From assembly GCA_018398575.1 (NCBI GenBank), contig JAGTXZ010000005.1, forward strand, positions 2,914,001-2,978,000: a stretch of DNA of 64,000 nucleotides. The letters are read 5' to 3'. This DNA is from Ampelomyces quisqualis. Lineage: Eukaryota; Ascomycota; Dothideomycetes; Pleosporales; Phaeosphaeriaceae. Position numbers and translations under genes: made by a program. The notes under the pieces are model-generated. The model worked only from the letters and a program-made list of their open reading frames with translations, ran no database searches and was not told the DNA's origin. This document shows, one piece after another, positions 22,386-33,596 of the stretch. Position 1 is the first letter of the stretch, and every line of letters begins with the position of its first letter.

Positions 22386-23609
22386 CTAGTCCTCATCATA
22401 ACCCTCTGCGCGCTTGCACTTCACGCTGACGAGCTCTGTACTCCCCTCGCTATCAATGACCAGTGCTGTGAGGTGTCCGCCGCTTGCGCATCCGGTGTCG
22501 AGGCCTTTTGTATAATCCTGAATGTTCAAGCCACGCTTGCGATTATGTCCGTAGATTACTGTAGTCCGCTCATGCTTCTTGAGCTTTGCCTGCTGATGGT
22601 TCCAGAACTTTTCCCAAGGGGTACCGCCGTGCTTAGAAGAAGGGATGCGTGTGTTGAGATCGATTGTGCGCATGTTCATAACATGGACTGGGTCTTGTTC
22701 TTCGAGCGGCGTATCTGGTACAAGACCAGCGTGCACGGATACAAGATTGCCAAGGTGAGGCACGCTGCCAACTCTAAGAATGACAGGGCATTGCTGGAGG
22801 TACTCAAGATCCTTCTTCGAAAACTTCTTAGCCAGCCTAAGGAGCTTCTTGTCTATGTGCGGGTGCGATTTTTCATCTGCAAGATCGAGGGGCTGATCGT
22901 CCTCTTCGTCGGTGGTTGGGGCCGACAGCTTGTGGTGTTTCCGAGCTGCTGCTACAATGAGTAGCAGCTTGTCTTCCCAATTTCCACGCACACAGGATGC
23001 GCCCATGTTACGGATAAGCTTCACGACACCGGGGGAGTCGGGACCTGAATGCTGTCAGCAAGTGTCTTCGTGTCCAACAGCGGTTGTCTTACCCTTGGTG
23101 ATCATGTCGCCAACCAGGACGAGATGATCGTGCGTATGGGTGAACTGTACTTTCTTCAGCAAGCGCTCCAGCTCCTCTTTGCAGCCGTGCACATCGCCAA
23201 TAAAGACCAATCGCTTCCCCTTCTTAGGAAGATGCGACTGGTCCATATCCTTGACCTGAATCATGTCTTTGAAGGCGGGGCGCACATTGCTGCCATAGCT
23301 CATCGCCGGTGCGTTGTCCATCAGCAGTAGTTCTTCCCGATGCTTCGAATATTTCGGTCCAATAAATGTCCACCAGCCTATCAAGAAGGCAAGTGCGAGG
23401 GCGCAAAAGACGATAAGGTCGCGCTTTAACCGGCGAGGAAGCTGGTTGATTCTGTTCTGTAGCTTGGCGGGTATCAGGAATTCGTCTTCTTTGCCATAGA
23501 AACTGTCTTCCTCATCAGAAACGTCATGAAGGTCGCCATGGTCGGGTATGAGGTCGATGAGGGGAGTGTGGCTGTTCTGCGCATACGAATTGTCGCGGTA
23601 GTACGTCAT
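22386..23609 (-). CDS. PPN2: Ppn2-like endopolyphosphatase (calcineurin-type metallophosphoesterase), 391 aa
   Basis: Exons 23609-23093 and 23044-22386 flank a 48-bp intron. A 60-residue acidic N-terminus is followed by one transmembrane helix (residues about 64-82), giving a type II membrane topology. The metallophosphoesterase core shows Gly-Asp-Val-His-Gly (about 138-142), Val-Gly-Asp-Met-Ile (about 166-170), Gly-Asn-Trp-Glu-Asp in place of Gly-Asn-His-Asp/Glu, His-Ala-Gly-Leu-Val-Pro and Tyr-Gly-His-Asn. These are the metal-binding motifs of the family. Yeast Ppn2 is a vacuolar zinc-dependent endopolyphosphatase that cuts long polyphosphate chains. The Trp in the GNxE motif is seen in this subfamily rather than in PP1/PP2A. 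The symbol is by resemblance. It is transcribed divergently from the GTPase-like gene. Confidence 0.82.
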
Positions 23610-24294
23610 CGGGGCGACAGTGCGATGCAGTGCGCGCGTGGCTTGACAGGGATTCTGGAAAGCGTTCGCGGATGAAAGAAAAGTTTATGGTGTCAAAATG
23701 CGTCGCACAAGTCAAGTAATGCTCAAAAGACGATGACAAGGGTGCGATGCCTAGCTAATGCTTCTAGAAATGGCGAGTAACTGCCTGGTCGCCGAAGTTG
23801 CCCTTGCCGGTGAGAGATGCTGTGAAAGAAGGCAGGCGCGAAGAGGTGGCGCGATGAAGGAGTGACAGGTACTGCCGTCTGCTGTGAACGAGACCGCCCG
23901 GCGCGTGGCCTGGAGTTAGCATCTCTGACCCGGGACTCATAATGATCTTGTGAGGGGCTTGGACAACCATCTAGGCGACTTTGAGACAACGACGATCGCC
24001 GGACCTTGGCCACGTTTGACACGTGCCGCTAATGTTGCCGGTATTGCCGGGGCTAGCGCGGAGCCTCATCTGTCAAAGAAGCCATCATCACGTGGCCATC
24101 AACAGAGCATTGTCCACAGCCATTGGACTCGCATGAGGATTGCAAAGCTCTGAGAGGAATGTACAACATGTGCAAAATCACTTCGCAGGACTACTTGGGA
24201 CTAGCACTAGCGCCGTGTGAGTGTCATGCAATGATGACCACCTCGCTCACGCCTTCATCATCAAGATCACCTCCACATTACAGCAACCACAAAA
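23610..24294. other. Divergent promoter region
   Basis: This 685-bp space separates the start codons of the polyphosphatase gene (minus) and the GTPase-like gene (plus). No gene or repeat was identified. Confidence 0.55.
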
Positions 24295-25094
24295 ATGAGC
24301 AGCAAAGCAGTGTCAAGCCATCTTGTAAGCCCTGACGACTTCGTTGGGAATATTGTAGTATGGGGAGAGTCCAAAGTCGGCAAGACTCGTTTCCTCGATA
24401 CCGTGCGTTCTCGTCCTCCTCAATCTGACGTGCAAACTATGCCTTCGCATACTCATGCACGTCTTGCAACCCAGCGTTAACGTTCTCTCTGCAGATTCTA
24501 CAAGACCTCCACTATTATCCCTTCCTCGGCACCGCCCCCGGTGTCCGACACACTCTCGTAGTAGACAACAACCCCATAGAAGCCAACTACCTCGACCTCA
24601 GCTCCACCACCATCAGAACAGCAGATCGAGATTTCCAGCCCGACTTATTCACGCAAACACTCTCGAGCGCAGTCGGCGTCGTGCTGCTGTACGACATGAC
24701 ATCGCTGGACAGTTTTGAGCGCGTCACTAACCAGGCGTACACGTATGCTTGCATGTGTAATCAGTACATGGGTACGGGGGATAGGAAGAACTGTGAGTTC
24801 ATTTTGGTGGGGACGAAGAACGATGTTGTCGAGAAGAACGCTAGGGAACGAGAGGTTGATACGGATTTGGCGGAGCAGTGGGCGGATAGTCAGGGGATGA
24901 GACATTTTGAGCTGACGAGCTTTGATGAAGAAGAGGTGCAGGGGGCTGTTTTTGAATTGCTGAGGGCTGTGAGCCGGAGTGAGAAGCGTCGGCAAGGTGT
25001 GGGGAAAAAGGAGGAAAGCCAGTCAATCCGCAGCAACAACAGTGTCAGAGAGCAGATGAAGCGAGTATTTGGGAAGCTAAAGAGTGGTTCATGA
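24295..25094 (+). CDS. Atypical Ras-like small GTPase, 235 aa
   Basis: Exons 24295-24402 and 24495-25094 join in phase 0 over a 92-bp intron. The P-loop is present as Gly-Glu-Ser-Lys-Val-Gly-Lys-Thr (residues about 24-31). The G4 motif is represented by Gly-Thr-Lys-Asn-Asp, and Glu-Leu-Thr-Ser-Phe sits where the G5 Ser-Ala-Lys would be. The G3 motif (Asp-x-x-Gly) is absent: at the expected place the sequence reads Leu-Asp-Leu-Ser-Ser-Thr. The C-terminus is basic with no CaaX prenylation box; it ends Lys-Ser-Gly-Ser. Overall beta-alpha pattern (Val-Gly-Val-Val-Leu-Leu-Tyr-Asp-Met-Thr) is that of Ras/Rab proteins. It may bind nucleotide but hydrolyse it poorly. Function unknown. Confidence 0.75.
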
Positions 25095-27275
25095 GGAACA
25101 GATCATGCGCGTAGCGGGTCCAAAGTTTGGCTGTACAGATCTACCCGAGGTTCCACATGATATACCGGTCCCGTCAGTGGTCACTCCACGTCGTGCCGTT
25201 GCCAGGTCTAGCAGTAGTTCGCGATCGCTCAATTACAAGCCTGAGACCACACTACAATCTCTCAGACCTCATGAGTATACACCTTGAATCTAGGAAAGCT
25301 GCCCCATAACTTGAATTAAGCTGTAGTCACGAATTATTGCTGGACCTGGTGCCGTGCTTGCGAAACCGCTCGGTCTATATGACTATTGACATCTTTTGGG
25401 CCAGATACTCTCTTACCTACAATTTCGACCTCAATTGTCTTCAACAGTATGCTCGGCATGTTAGCTGCACTTATTCAGGCACCTGACCGAAAATGTAATG
25501 ATCGTCGTCTGCAATTCGCAAAAGACTGAGTTCTTCCGTGACTGATGCCCGCCTGGATATTCAGATCACGAGGCTCACTTAGCAGTGTTCAATCAACGAT
25601 CTGTGTACAGAATCCAAGATGCACGATACTGCAAGTATTCCTGAAGATTTGAAACGTACCTCGAATCAGCCGTTCACAACATTACAACATGGCTGCGCTT
25701 CTCCATCAACGGCCTCGCGTCTCACTTCCAGGCCTCCCCCAAGCACTCCAAGTTACAATCGTCACAACTCAATCACATCACGCCCTGATGTCCTGTAGCC
25801 CCGGATCTACTAACACTTTGTCGGAACCGCAAGATCCTGCACGCCACGTACATCCAATCGCAAATTGTGAATAAGAGCACACTTCCGACCGATGCACTCT
25901 CCTACTTCGCGCCGTGTCAATAACTAGACATCAACTAATGTCTTGTCACTACAAGCTAAAATTTCTCATGGACAGGGCACTACAAGGGATAAAGTCGCAG
26001 CGACTAGCAGGCGCATTAGTGCACGTTTGTCAAAGCCTCAAAAACCTCCAAGTTTCATACGACTTGAGATTTCGCTTACTTCCGGCTACGCTGCGACCGC
26101 TATTACTTCCTACGGTGGCGCATATCGCGTGTTCGCTGCAACACTATACTGCGCTAGATAAGTTAAGTATCTTGCTAACTGTGCTGTTGGGTTGACGGCT
26201 TAAAAGTGCGCTGGACATGTTTGAAGTACTTCCTGCTAGTCTGCTTGCTGAGATTACGTTTAGGTGAAGATTTTGCATGGCAATTTGTGGAATACCTGGG
26301 CTTTGGTGCACTTGGCTCTGTACTTTCTGGGCTTATGCAAGGGAAGGGATAGAAGGTACATACGCCTATGCTGAGAGATTTTGGTAGGCATTGTTGGAGT
26401 CACCTCAGACACGATGAAGAAGGTCAGCGAACGCCGCGAGAAATTGAAGTGTGTGTTGGAGGGAAATGGAATCTTTAACTTGGAGGACGATAAGACGCTT
26501 GTGATGTAAAATGGAATGATATAGGAGGGCATGATGTTGTTAGAAGAGAATGAATAGACGGATCTTTGATAGCTAGGCAGAGTCAAGAAATCTAAGCGTC
26601 GGCGGACCACTGGAGGAAAAGCAGCAAAGTCAACCAAAGTAACCAACTTCATTACAATTATGCTACTCTATACATACCCCAACGCAAACGCCCGTAAACA
26701 CCAAAGCTAAACAACACATTCACAATCCTCAATCCCCTCAACCCCACATCTCCAACTCCTCCTCCGTCCACTCCACAACTCCCTCACTAACCTCTCGTCC
26801 CTCCCTACCTTCGTTCCCAGCACCGTCTTCCTCCCTACTGGCTCACAATACCCTCCACTCACCAGATCCTCCTTTTTTGTCGTCGCCGCCTACGTCTGGT
26901 TATACGCGCCCTGTTCTTTATCGATCCACTTATGTGCACAAAACATTTATTACATGCCTATCCAAGTCCAAGGAAGCAAGAGTTTATGATAGATATTCCG
27001 CTAATAAAAGTATGAGGAAAGGAAGTATTGATCAGGATTTTACTAGCAATGGGTGCTTTAGGCGCTGTTGGAAGAGGAGGGGGTGAAGGTGTTAGGAACA
27101 TAGATTGGGCGTGGCAGTACAACGATGTTTGTATTCTGTTTGACGAGGGCGATGCGGCGTTTCCAGCGTGGAGTGCAAGACGGAGAAAGTCGTGAACAGG
27201 AAAATATGGAGCGGATGGGAAGTTCGACATGGGTTACGTACAACAAGTACATACCGAGAAGCGGACGAATAAACA
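25095..27275. other. Intergenic with possible F-box-like gene remnant
   Basis: In 25690-26195 one plus frame reads Asp-Leu-Leu-Thr-Leu-Cys-Arg-Asn-Arg-Lys-Ile-Leu-His-Ala-Thr-Tyr, after an in-frame TGA. A second frame (25914-26195) is Leu-rich. Both recall degraded fungal F-box genes, but no complete F-box is visible. 26260-27275 contains pyrimidine-rich sequence next to the 3' end of the kinase-like gene and no supported gene. Confidence 0.3.
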
Positions 27276-29808
27276 TTATGCTACAACATCCTTATTCCTC
27301 TTCACTCTCTTTGCACTCTCCTCTCCCTCATCTTTCTCTCTCGTCCGCTTCCTCGATTCTTGTGTAATTCCCACCTGCTTTACCTCCGCTCCGCTATTCT
27401 CAGCTACCGTTCTTACGCCCCTTTGCACCACTGCTTGCTTCGCCCTGATATCCGTCTCCCGTCCAATTGCACGCTCAATGTTCTCGGGTTTGTAATCTTC
27501 CCGCTGGAGCTCATATTCCTCTTGTCCGTCCCGTCCATCAGGACAGTCCACATTCTCTGGCCCAATATCCTCCCGTTGCTTCGGTATAACCTCCTTACCA
27601 TTTCTCCATCTGCGATCGCGCAGATCATCACCATCATCACGGTCGTCTTCGTCACCGCCATCATCATCTCTCCTACTTCTCTCATCATCCCCATTTCTCC
27701 TCCTCCTCGCCCACCGCCAATGTCTCGGCACCCCCTTCCCAATCGGGAACTCTTCTTCTTGAAATCCCCACCTCAACCAATCGGCAACATCAGTACCATC
27801 GACATCAACATGCGCATCTTGCCACTTCTGCAGTCCAATGCGCGTGTGGTACAGTAGATGGTTAATTTGAGGCCGGGCATCCGGACTATGCTTGAGACAC
27901 TGCATGACCAAGTCGTTCAGGCGATTCGAGTATTGTTTCGACTCGTTGTATTCGGCTGTATGCAGAAACGTGTGCAAAGCTTTATTAGTATAAAATTCGT
28001 CTTGTTCCATGAGCTCAAACATGATCAGGCCAATGTTCCATGTATCGGAGCGCGAATCAACAGCCTCGTTGATGAACCTGCGTGGGCAAGGCTGGTGTTG
28101 TTCCTGGAGTATGTGTTAGTCGCGACCCAGAATTTGATTGGGTGAGTAAGGTGAAGGTGTAATTACTGGTGGTCGGATTCCTGGCGTACCGATGTGAAAG
28201 AACGGACCATACTTTCCTGGAACGGCGGTAGCTTCCCTCTTGCTCCGTTCATCACGAAACCGACCAGCATAGTCAGTGTTTCCGAAATCTATCATTTTAG
28301 TGGTTTTATAGGCGGGATAATGATCTGCTTGGGCATGGCTGAAGACGACATTCCCCAGCTTAATGTCAGTGTTCACCAGGGGTCGCCATCCAGAACTCGG
28401 GATCAGAGCGCCGTTTCCAAGCCGCGAGTCTGCTTCGGTGGGTTCATCTGGTGCTATGGTACGACCTGTTTGCATGACGTATAATGTCTCGGCTAAGCCA
28501 CGAAAGATCAGCCACAGAAGAGGCTCGGGAAATTGTTTGTTCCTGAGTCCAGTCAGTCCAAAGTCCTGAATTCTGGTCACGCTATGACATACCTAAGGCG
28601 TGGGTTGGCGTTCCGAGCCTGGGCTCCCTGCACAAGATCCATCAAGCTTCCAAATGGTGCCCAATCAAGGAAAATATATCCCAGGAAAGGGGGAGCCGTA
28701 GGACGTTGCCGGTGAGACCACGATCGTGCTACAAGAATATTAGGATTGTCTGTCTGATTGAGGCTATTTTGAATTCGAAACTCTCTTCCCACATATTCGT
28801 TTATTTCGGTCATATTGGATTGCCCTTGGACCTTGACGGCCATTCGCTTCGCTTACTGTCAGTAGCCCGCTGTAGCTGATAGAGGATAATACTCACGTCA
28901 TGAATAGTTCCGAACGCGTCAACACGGACGAACAAATGTATGATCCGCCGCAACTGTAATCTGTTATGATCAAGATGTTTGTTCTGATACACAGTCCTCT
29001 CAAATTTCCACTCTGTGCCAGCCGGTGCGAAAGCGCGAGCCTGGACATGGTTTATATCGCCTAACGTCGGAGGTGGTCTGCTATTATTCGCGTCGTAGAA
29101 ATGGCCCGTATTTGTTCCGTTATGGGGGACGGGGTGTTTGAGTTGGTTGAATCTTTCTTGCCAATGACGCCCAAGTTCGCCCATCTCAGATCTATCTGCT
29201 TCTGCGTTCTTGTCCCAGTCGTGAAAGATGCTTTGTTCGAGTGCAGCTTTATTTGTCAGTAAAGACCTTGAATGCCGATCGAGTAACACTTACCATCACC
29301 GTTCTCTACATCAGTCGCGACCATTCTGCCGATAGCGTAGTCATGAAAGGGCCTTTGGCGCTCCAGATCAAGAGTGTCATGGTGCGCTTGTAACGCAGCA
29401 CCGAGTTTGTAGTTCCGCGCATCGAGGCGAGGGTCTGGCTTGTTTCTACCTCTGTAGATATAGGCGGGTGCAAGAGCAGTTGGGCTGTCCCTCGCATTCC
29501 ACATCTCGACATGCTGTTCGAGTTTTAAAGGATACCCTGATCGTTCGTTAGTAAGCTGCTCGTGCTCTATCTGTCAATTTCTTACATTCGGTCCATGGCA
29601 GATCTTCGCCGTAATGAGCCAGTTTGATTCCGATCAGATAATGTTGAAATCTTAATTTGGCGGCTTGGTCAGGTAGGTTGTCATGCAGCTCTTTCTCGGC
29701 GGTATCGAGTTCATAGACCAAGTCGATTTTCGCCATATAATCGTTCGGCTGTGAGCTATCTAGATCATCGTCTAGTTGAGCAAGTTGGGGGTCGGGAGCG
29801 GCGGCCAT
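27276..29808 (-). CDS. Divergent protein-kinase-domain protein, 757 aa
   Basis: Six minus-strand exons join in phase: 29808-29586, 29536-29294, 29246-28897, 28846-28593, 28542-28167 and 28103-27276. The kinase fold begins around residue 250. Seen are Met-Ala-Val-Lys (VAIK lysine), a helix-C Glu in Val-Gly-Arg-Glu-Phe, Asn-Thr-Asp-Ile-Lys-Leu-Gly-Asn in place of His-Arg-Asp-x-Lys-x-x-Asn, Ile-Asp-Phe-Gly, and Gly-Thr-Pro-Gly-Ile-Arg-Pro-Pro-Glu at the activation-segment end. Catalytic Lys, Asp and DFG Asp are kept; a Gly-rich loop is not visible and the HRD His/Arg are changed. The C-terminal 150 residues are highly charged (Arg/Asp/Glu), probably disordered. It resembles expanded, poorly characterised kinase-like families of filamentous ascomycetes. 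Activity and substrate are unknown. Confidence 0.75.
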
Positions 29809-30411
29809 GTTTGCAGAAGTTTGACACAAGCTGTTTGTCAGTGGCGGCGGTAATGGCGTTGATGGGTATTTTCCTGACGGCAGGTAGTGCTGGTTGCAAG
29901 CTTGGAGAATGACTGATACATGCCGTCTCAGAAATAAAGTGGCCCTCCTGCTCTATGATACTTCCTTGGACATTTCGTGGCCTTTGTCTCGCCATCATGA
30001 ACAAGGCCATTGTGTTGGTGACAAGAGTCGAGGCCAGCATGGAAGGGTAACAATGCGTATTCAGTACCGTTATTTCTTTGTTCGCAAAAAGACTCCATGG
30101 CAGTGGGAATGAGGGTTGACAGCGTGTGTTGTGGGGTGCTGGGTGGGTGAGTGTTGAAAGACGCGTGCCTGAGGGCCAAGTAGTTTTGCAAGGCAAGTGC
30201 GCATGCCATCAAGTGGAAAAGGAAGTCACAGCCTCCGGACCCTCATATGCCTCACTCAAAAGCCCCCACTAATATGCATGTCTTCTATTATCATTAGATC
30301 TACCTCATTTTAAAAAACAACGCCGTCCCCAAAATATGTAAGCCCAACAGAACAGGGCCAGTAAAGTAAGTATGTACAACCATTTCCATCTTCCAGTCTG
30401 CACCCCCATAT
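29809..30411. other. Intergenic
   Basis: This holds the promoter of the kinase-like gene and the 3' flank of ERG1. Overlapping open frames on both strands (29765-30212) show no recognisable protein. Confidence 0.5.
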
Positions 30412-31968
30412 CTACCGCCTAACCTCCGCTATCAAATAAGGCCCAATAACCATGGCCGCAGTCCACACCACAAGCACACTCTCCACACCCACCACATACG
30501 GCACCTTCCACACCTCGACCTCCTTGGCGCGACACCACACGGCATAGAACGCCACATAGAAGAAATGATACACCAGCACCGCGGGATTGCGAATCAGGCC
30601 CGACAATAAGCCAGCGGGCTCGCTAATGGCGGTGCCGCCGAGCTGGAAATATCTAAAACACCCGTTTTTCAGGGCGGTCAGGTGCGTGCTGTTTGCTGCA
30701 AAGAGTGAGTACAGAGCCATGGCGAGGATGTTGATGACGGATGAGCCGGATTTGCGGCGCCAGTGGAACGAAGATAGGGCGGCTAGGACGGCGGACGTGT
30801 CTTCGAGGTTGGGCACGTTTTCGGGTGCGAGGAGGGTGGAGAGAGTGACGACGTCGTTGAAGGCGACTGTCATGCCGCCGCCCGTGAGCGGGTGGCGCAT
30901 GTTCATTGCGTCGCCGAGCATGATGAGGCCCGGTGTTTTTTGGGTTGTGGGAGGCAGGAAGGAGTTGGGCATGGAGCGCAGTTTGCCGGCTTCAATGGCC
31001 TTGCGGAAGGCGGGCTGCACGCATTCTGGCACGCTTGGGAGGGCGACGTTGAGCATGTGGTTCTTGACGCCGCCGGCCTTGACGGAGGCGCTGGGGAGGC
31101 CCTCGGGGATGTCGACGAGGATGCGGGTCTCGTGGGTGCCGATTTGGTAGATGAGGATCGGCGGAGCGTCGGTGAGGATGACGTGCCCGTGGTTGGGCTT
31201 GGGCAGCTGGGCGTCGATGAGTTCGAGGCCCCAGAAGCGGCTGCGGACCTGGGGCGGGCGGGGGATGTATTCTTTGCGGAACTTGGAGGCGTAGCCGTCG
31301 GCGACGAGCGTCAGGGCGCCGAAGTAGTAGTCGAGGGCGCCGGCGGTGTGGCACTCGACGCCCAGCACCTGGCCGGTGTACTCGCTCTTGACGACGCCGG
31401 TGACGGTGCTTTCGACGACGGAGACATTGGGCGTCGCGCGGGCTTTGGCGCGCAGCTTGGAGATGAAGCGGCCGTGGTGGAAGGAGCGGCCCTCGGGCGG
31501 CTTGTTGGAGGGGGAGGGGGTCGAAGGGACGAGGTTGGTGGGGTAGGGGATGGCGACGGGCTCGTTGTGGTACGAGACCTGGTAGCCGTAGCAGGGGATG
31601 GCGTCGATGCCGTCGAGGCAGTCCCGCATGCCCAGCGTCTCGAGCGCATTGACGCCGCCGGGCTGCAGCAGCTCGCCCACGATCCGGTCCGGCTCCTTGA
31701 GGCTCTTCTCCAGCAGCACCACGCTGCGGCCCTGCTTGCCAAACGCCACGGCGGCCGCACACCCCGCGATGCCCGCGCCGACGATGACCACGTCGGCCTC
31801 GTGGTGTTGCAGCCGCCGCTTCTCGCGCGCGTCGGCCGTGTGCGTCGCGTCGGTCGTGGGGGGCCGCGACGGCGACGAGGCGCCCCTCGCGCGCACGTGT
31901 GGTGCCGGCGACTGGTGCACGCTCGGCGGCAAGCCCGCGATCTTGGTGCCCGAGAACATGGTCAGCAT
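30412..31968 (-). CDS. ERG1: Squalene epoxidase (squalene monooxygenase), 518 aa
   Basis: This is a single uninterrupted frame. The ATG at 31968 was chosen; the frame extends upstream only to a GTG. The FAD-binding Rossmann motif Val-Ile-Val-Gly-Ala-Gly-Ile-Ala-Gly lies at residues about 61-69, followed by Gly-Glu-Leu-Leu-Gln-Pro-Gly-Gly. The second flavin motif Gly-Asp-Ala-Met-Asn-Met-Arg-His-Pro-Leu-Thr-Gly-Gly-Gly-Met lies in the C-terminal half. The C-terminus carries hydrophobic membrane segments, as in the family. The enzyme converts squalene to 2,3-oxidosqualene with O2 and NADPH in the endoplasmic reticulum and lipid droplets, the first oxygen-dependent step of ergosterol synthesis and the allylamine target. 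A CCA/GGT repeat abuts the start codon. An internal ATG at 31959 is an alternative start. Confidence 0.95.
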   Translation of the reverse strand: MLTMFSGTKIAGLPPSVHQSPAPHVRARGASSPSRPPTTDATHTADAREKRRLQHHEADVVIVGAGIAGCAAAVAFGKQGRSVVLLEKSLKEPDRIVGELLQPGGVNALETLGMRDCLDGIDAIPCYGYQVSYHNEPVAIPYPTNLVPSTPSPSNKPPEGRSFHHGRFISKLRAKARATPNVSVVESTVTGVVKSEYTGQVLGVECHTAGALDYYFGALTLVADGYASKFRKEYIPRPPQVRSRFWGLELIDAQLPKPNHGHVILTDAPPILIYQIGTHETRILVDIPEGLPSASVKAGGVKNHMLNVALPSVPECVQPAFRKAIEAGKLRSMPNSFLPPTTQKTPGLIMLGDAMNMRHPLTGGGMTVAFNDVVTLSTLLAPENVPNLEDTSAVLAALSSFHWRRKSGSSVINILAMALYSLFAANSTHLTALKNGCFRYFQLGGTAISEPAGLLSGLIRNPAVLVYHFFYVAFYAVWCRAKEVEVWKVPYVVGVESVLVVWTAAMVIGPYLIAEVRR

Positions 31969-31996
31969 GGTGGTGGTGGTGGTGGTGGTGGTGGTG
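31969..31996. repeat. (GGT)n microsatellite, 28 bp
   Basis: About nine GGT units on the plus strand read as ACC/CCA repeats on the coding strand directly before the ERG1 ATG. They lie in the 5' leader under the chosen start; from a non-ATG start they would encode a Thr run. Confidence 0.9.
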
Positions 31997-32624
31997 CGTA
32001 GGCCTGTCGAAGGACCCGGGTGCGGTGTTGTGAGTGGCAGCACGTGAGATGCGTGAAGGACTCAAAGAGCAGACGCAGCGCAATTAATAATGTCGCTTTC
32101 AGGGTTCCATCGCCCGTCCGTGGCAAACCCACGATCCCAAGTCGCAATGATGCGCGCTCCAATCGCGTGGCGGTGAGTCTTTTCTGCCAGGGGTACTATC
32201 CAGCAGGGGTACTGCGCATCCAGATTCCAGGCTAGCGTGTGTCATGTGATGGGAATAATTCACTGCCGCACGCCAACTCCAAGCATGCCTAGAAATCACA
32301 ACAAAGAGCAAGGTACCTGTAGGACTAGCATGCAGGACGTCTCTCGAACCCCAATCTCATCTGGATCCACTTTCATCCCAACGTCGTGGTCGCTCAATCG
32401 CTGTTCTTGCCCGAAAATCATCCGTCCATGAAAAGTCCAGAGTGGAGCTGGATGCTGCTGGCCTCACACTTGTCACGATTGTGCGTCGACACAAGCATTT
32501 TTCGTGGACGGCTTGGGACGGTGGAGGGTTGTGCAGGCTCAGTCGCTTTTGGAGGTCAAGTCAGGAAAACGCTCATAATGTCTATTGCATGCTAAAAATA
32601 CACAAACCCCCACCACGAGAGCCT
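31997..32624. other. Intergenic, ERG1 promoter
   Basis: This should contain the ERG1 promoter and the 3' end of the following minus-strand gene. No clear coding sequence was seen. I did not find an unambiguous sterol-response motif by eye. Confidence 0.5.
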
Positions 32625-33596
32625 CTACCTACTCGAGTGCTCCACCCGGACTTCAGGATAGTTGTATTCGGGCGATGGTGATCGAGATCCCCTGCAAAGT
32701 GCCATCGACGGTAGCGTGGGAAGTCGTGTTGAGGGTGGGTTGCCTGGGTAAGGAGGAGTGGGCGATGTGGCGGGTGAGCTGTTGAACGATGCGACTTGCG
32801 ATCTGGCGTTGTTGTACGGAGCGTCGTAGTACGTTCCTTGAAGAGCGTCGGGCGTGACAATGGTCGGAGTCGAAGTGGAGTGTTGAGGAGTGGTGGAGCC
32901 GTCGCTGAAACCATCGTCGGAACCGAAAGTGGGAAAAGTCTGACCACGGGGAATGGCTGGCGAAAAAGGAACTTGAAGGGACATGTCGGCTGCTCCGTGC
33001 TTCCCGTTCAATTCTGCTTCGGATGGGCGGAGCTTCGGGGTTGGTGGTGAGAGTCGTCGCTGCGCGTTGGCGTCATTCTCACCCAGGTTCAGACTGAAAA
33101 CACTGTTGTTGGATGACTGTCCCTTCATGAGTGGCGAGTTGACGCTTTCGCCAACGAGTGTGCTGGAGCTCATGGTAGGGTGGCCCATGACAGATGTAGC
33201 TCTCGACGTGGGGCGTGATTGAGCAACGCCAGCATAGAAACCAGCCTCGATGGCGCGGATACCGAACAGATCTCCCTCATCCTTCTCGCGCTGGTTGAGC
33301 TCTACCGTGTCCTCCTTGGGCCCAGCCTCCAGCTCTTCCTTCTTCCTGACCTTTTGCAATCTACACGCGGAATAAGTAATGAATCACAGAGTCAGCAAGA
33401 GCCTTCACATACTTTCTGCGGTCGAAGAAGACCTTGATCGCTCCAGCAATGAATACCAACACAAGCAGACCACAAAATACCACACTGCAGAGATTAGCTT
33501 TCGCAATCTGCGGCAGAAATAAGCTTCTTACATGTACTTGTACGCCAGTTGCAAGCGCCCGAACCAGTTTGTTGATGTTGACTGAGGGTCGGACAT
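32625..33596 (-). CDS. Single-pass membrane protein, 290 aa, unknown function
   Basis: Three minus-strand exons, 33596-33532, 33484-33413 and 33360-32625, join in phase over 47- and 52-bp introns. The short N-terminus (about 20 residues, Ser/Thr/Asn) is followed by one strong transmembrane helix (about 22-40) and a stop-transfer Phe-Phe-Asp-Arg-Arg-Lys. The remaining 245 residues are hydrophilic, Ser/Thr/Pro-rich and probably disordered in the cytosol. They include Phe-Gly-Ile-Arg-Ala-Ile-Glu-Ala-Gly-Phe and Val-Ala-Gln-Ser-Arg-Pro-Thr-Ser blocks. I believe such blocks are conserved in an uncharacterised ascomycete family. No enzymatic motif was seen. Plain ORF scanning would miss the first two exons, which supply the start and the membrane helix. 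Confidence 0.75.

Noticed and set aside
20567..25094. Biosynthetic gene cluster
   Set aside because: Neighbouring genes are a membrane protein, a phosphatase and a GTPase; no backbone synthase is present anywhere in the window.
30892..32001. 369-codon plus-strand frame opposite ERG1
   Set aside because: Antisense shadow of a GC-rich coding sequence; Gly/Asp/Val/Ala-rich low-complexity product.
31969..32043. ERG1 extension with a Thr run
   Set aside because: The extended frame begins with GTG, and the Thr run comes from a microsatellite; the first ATG is at 31968.
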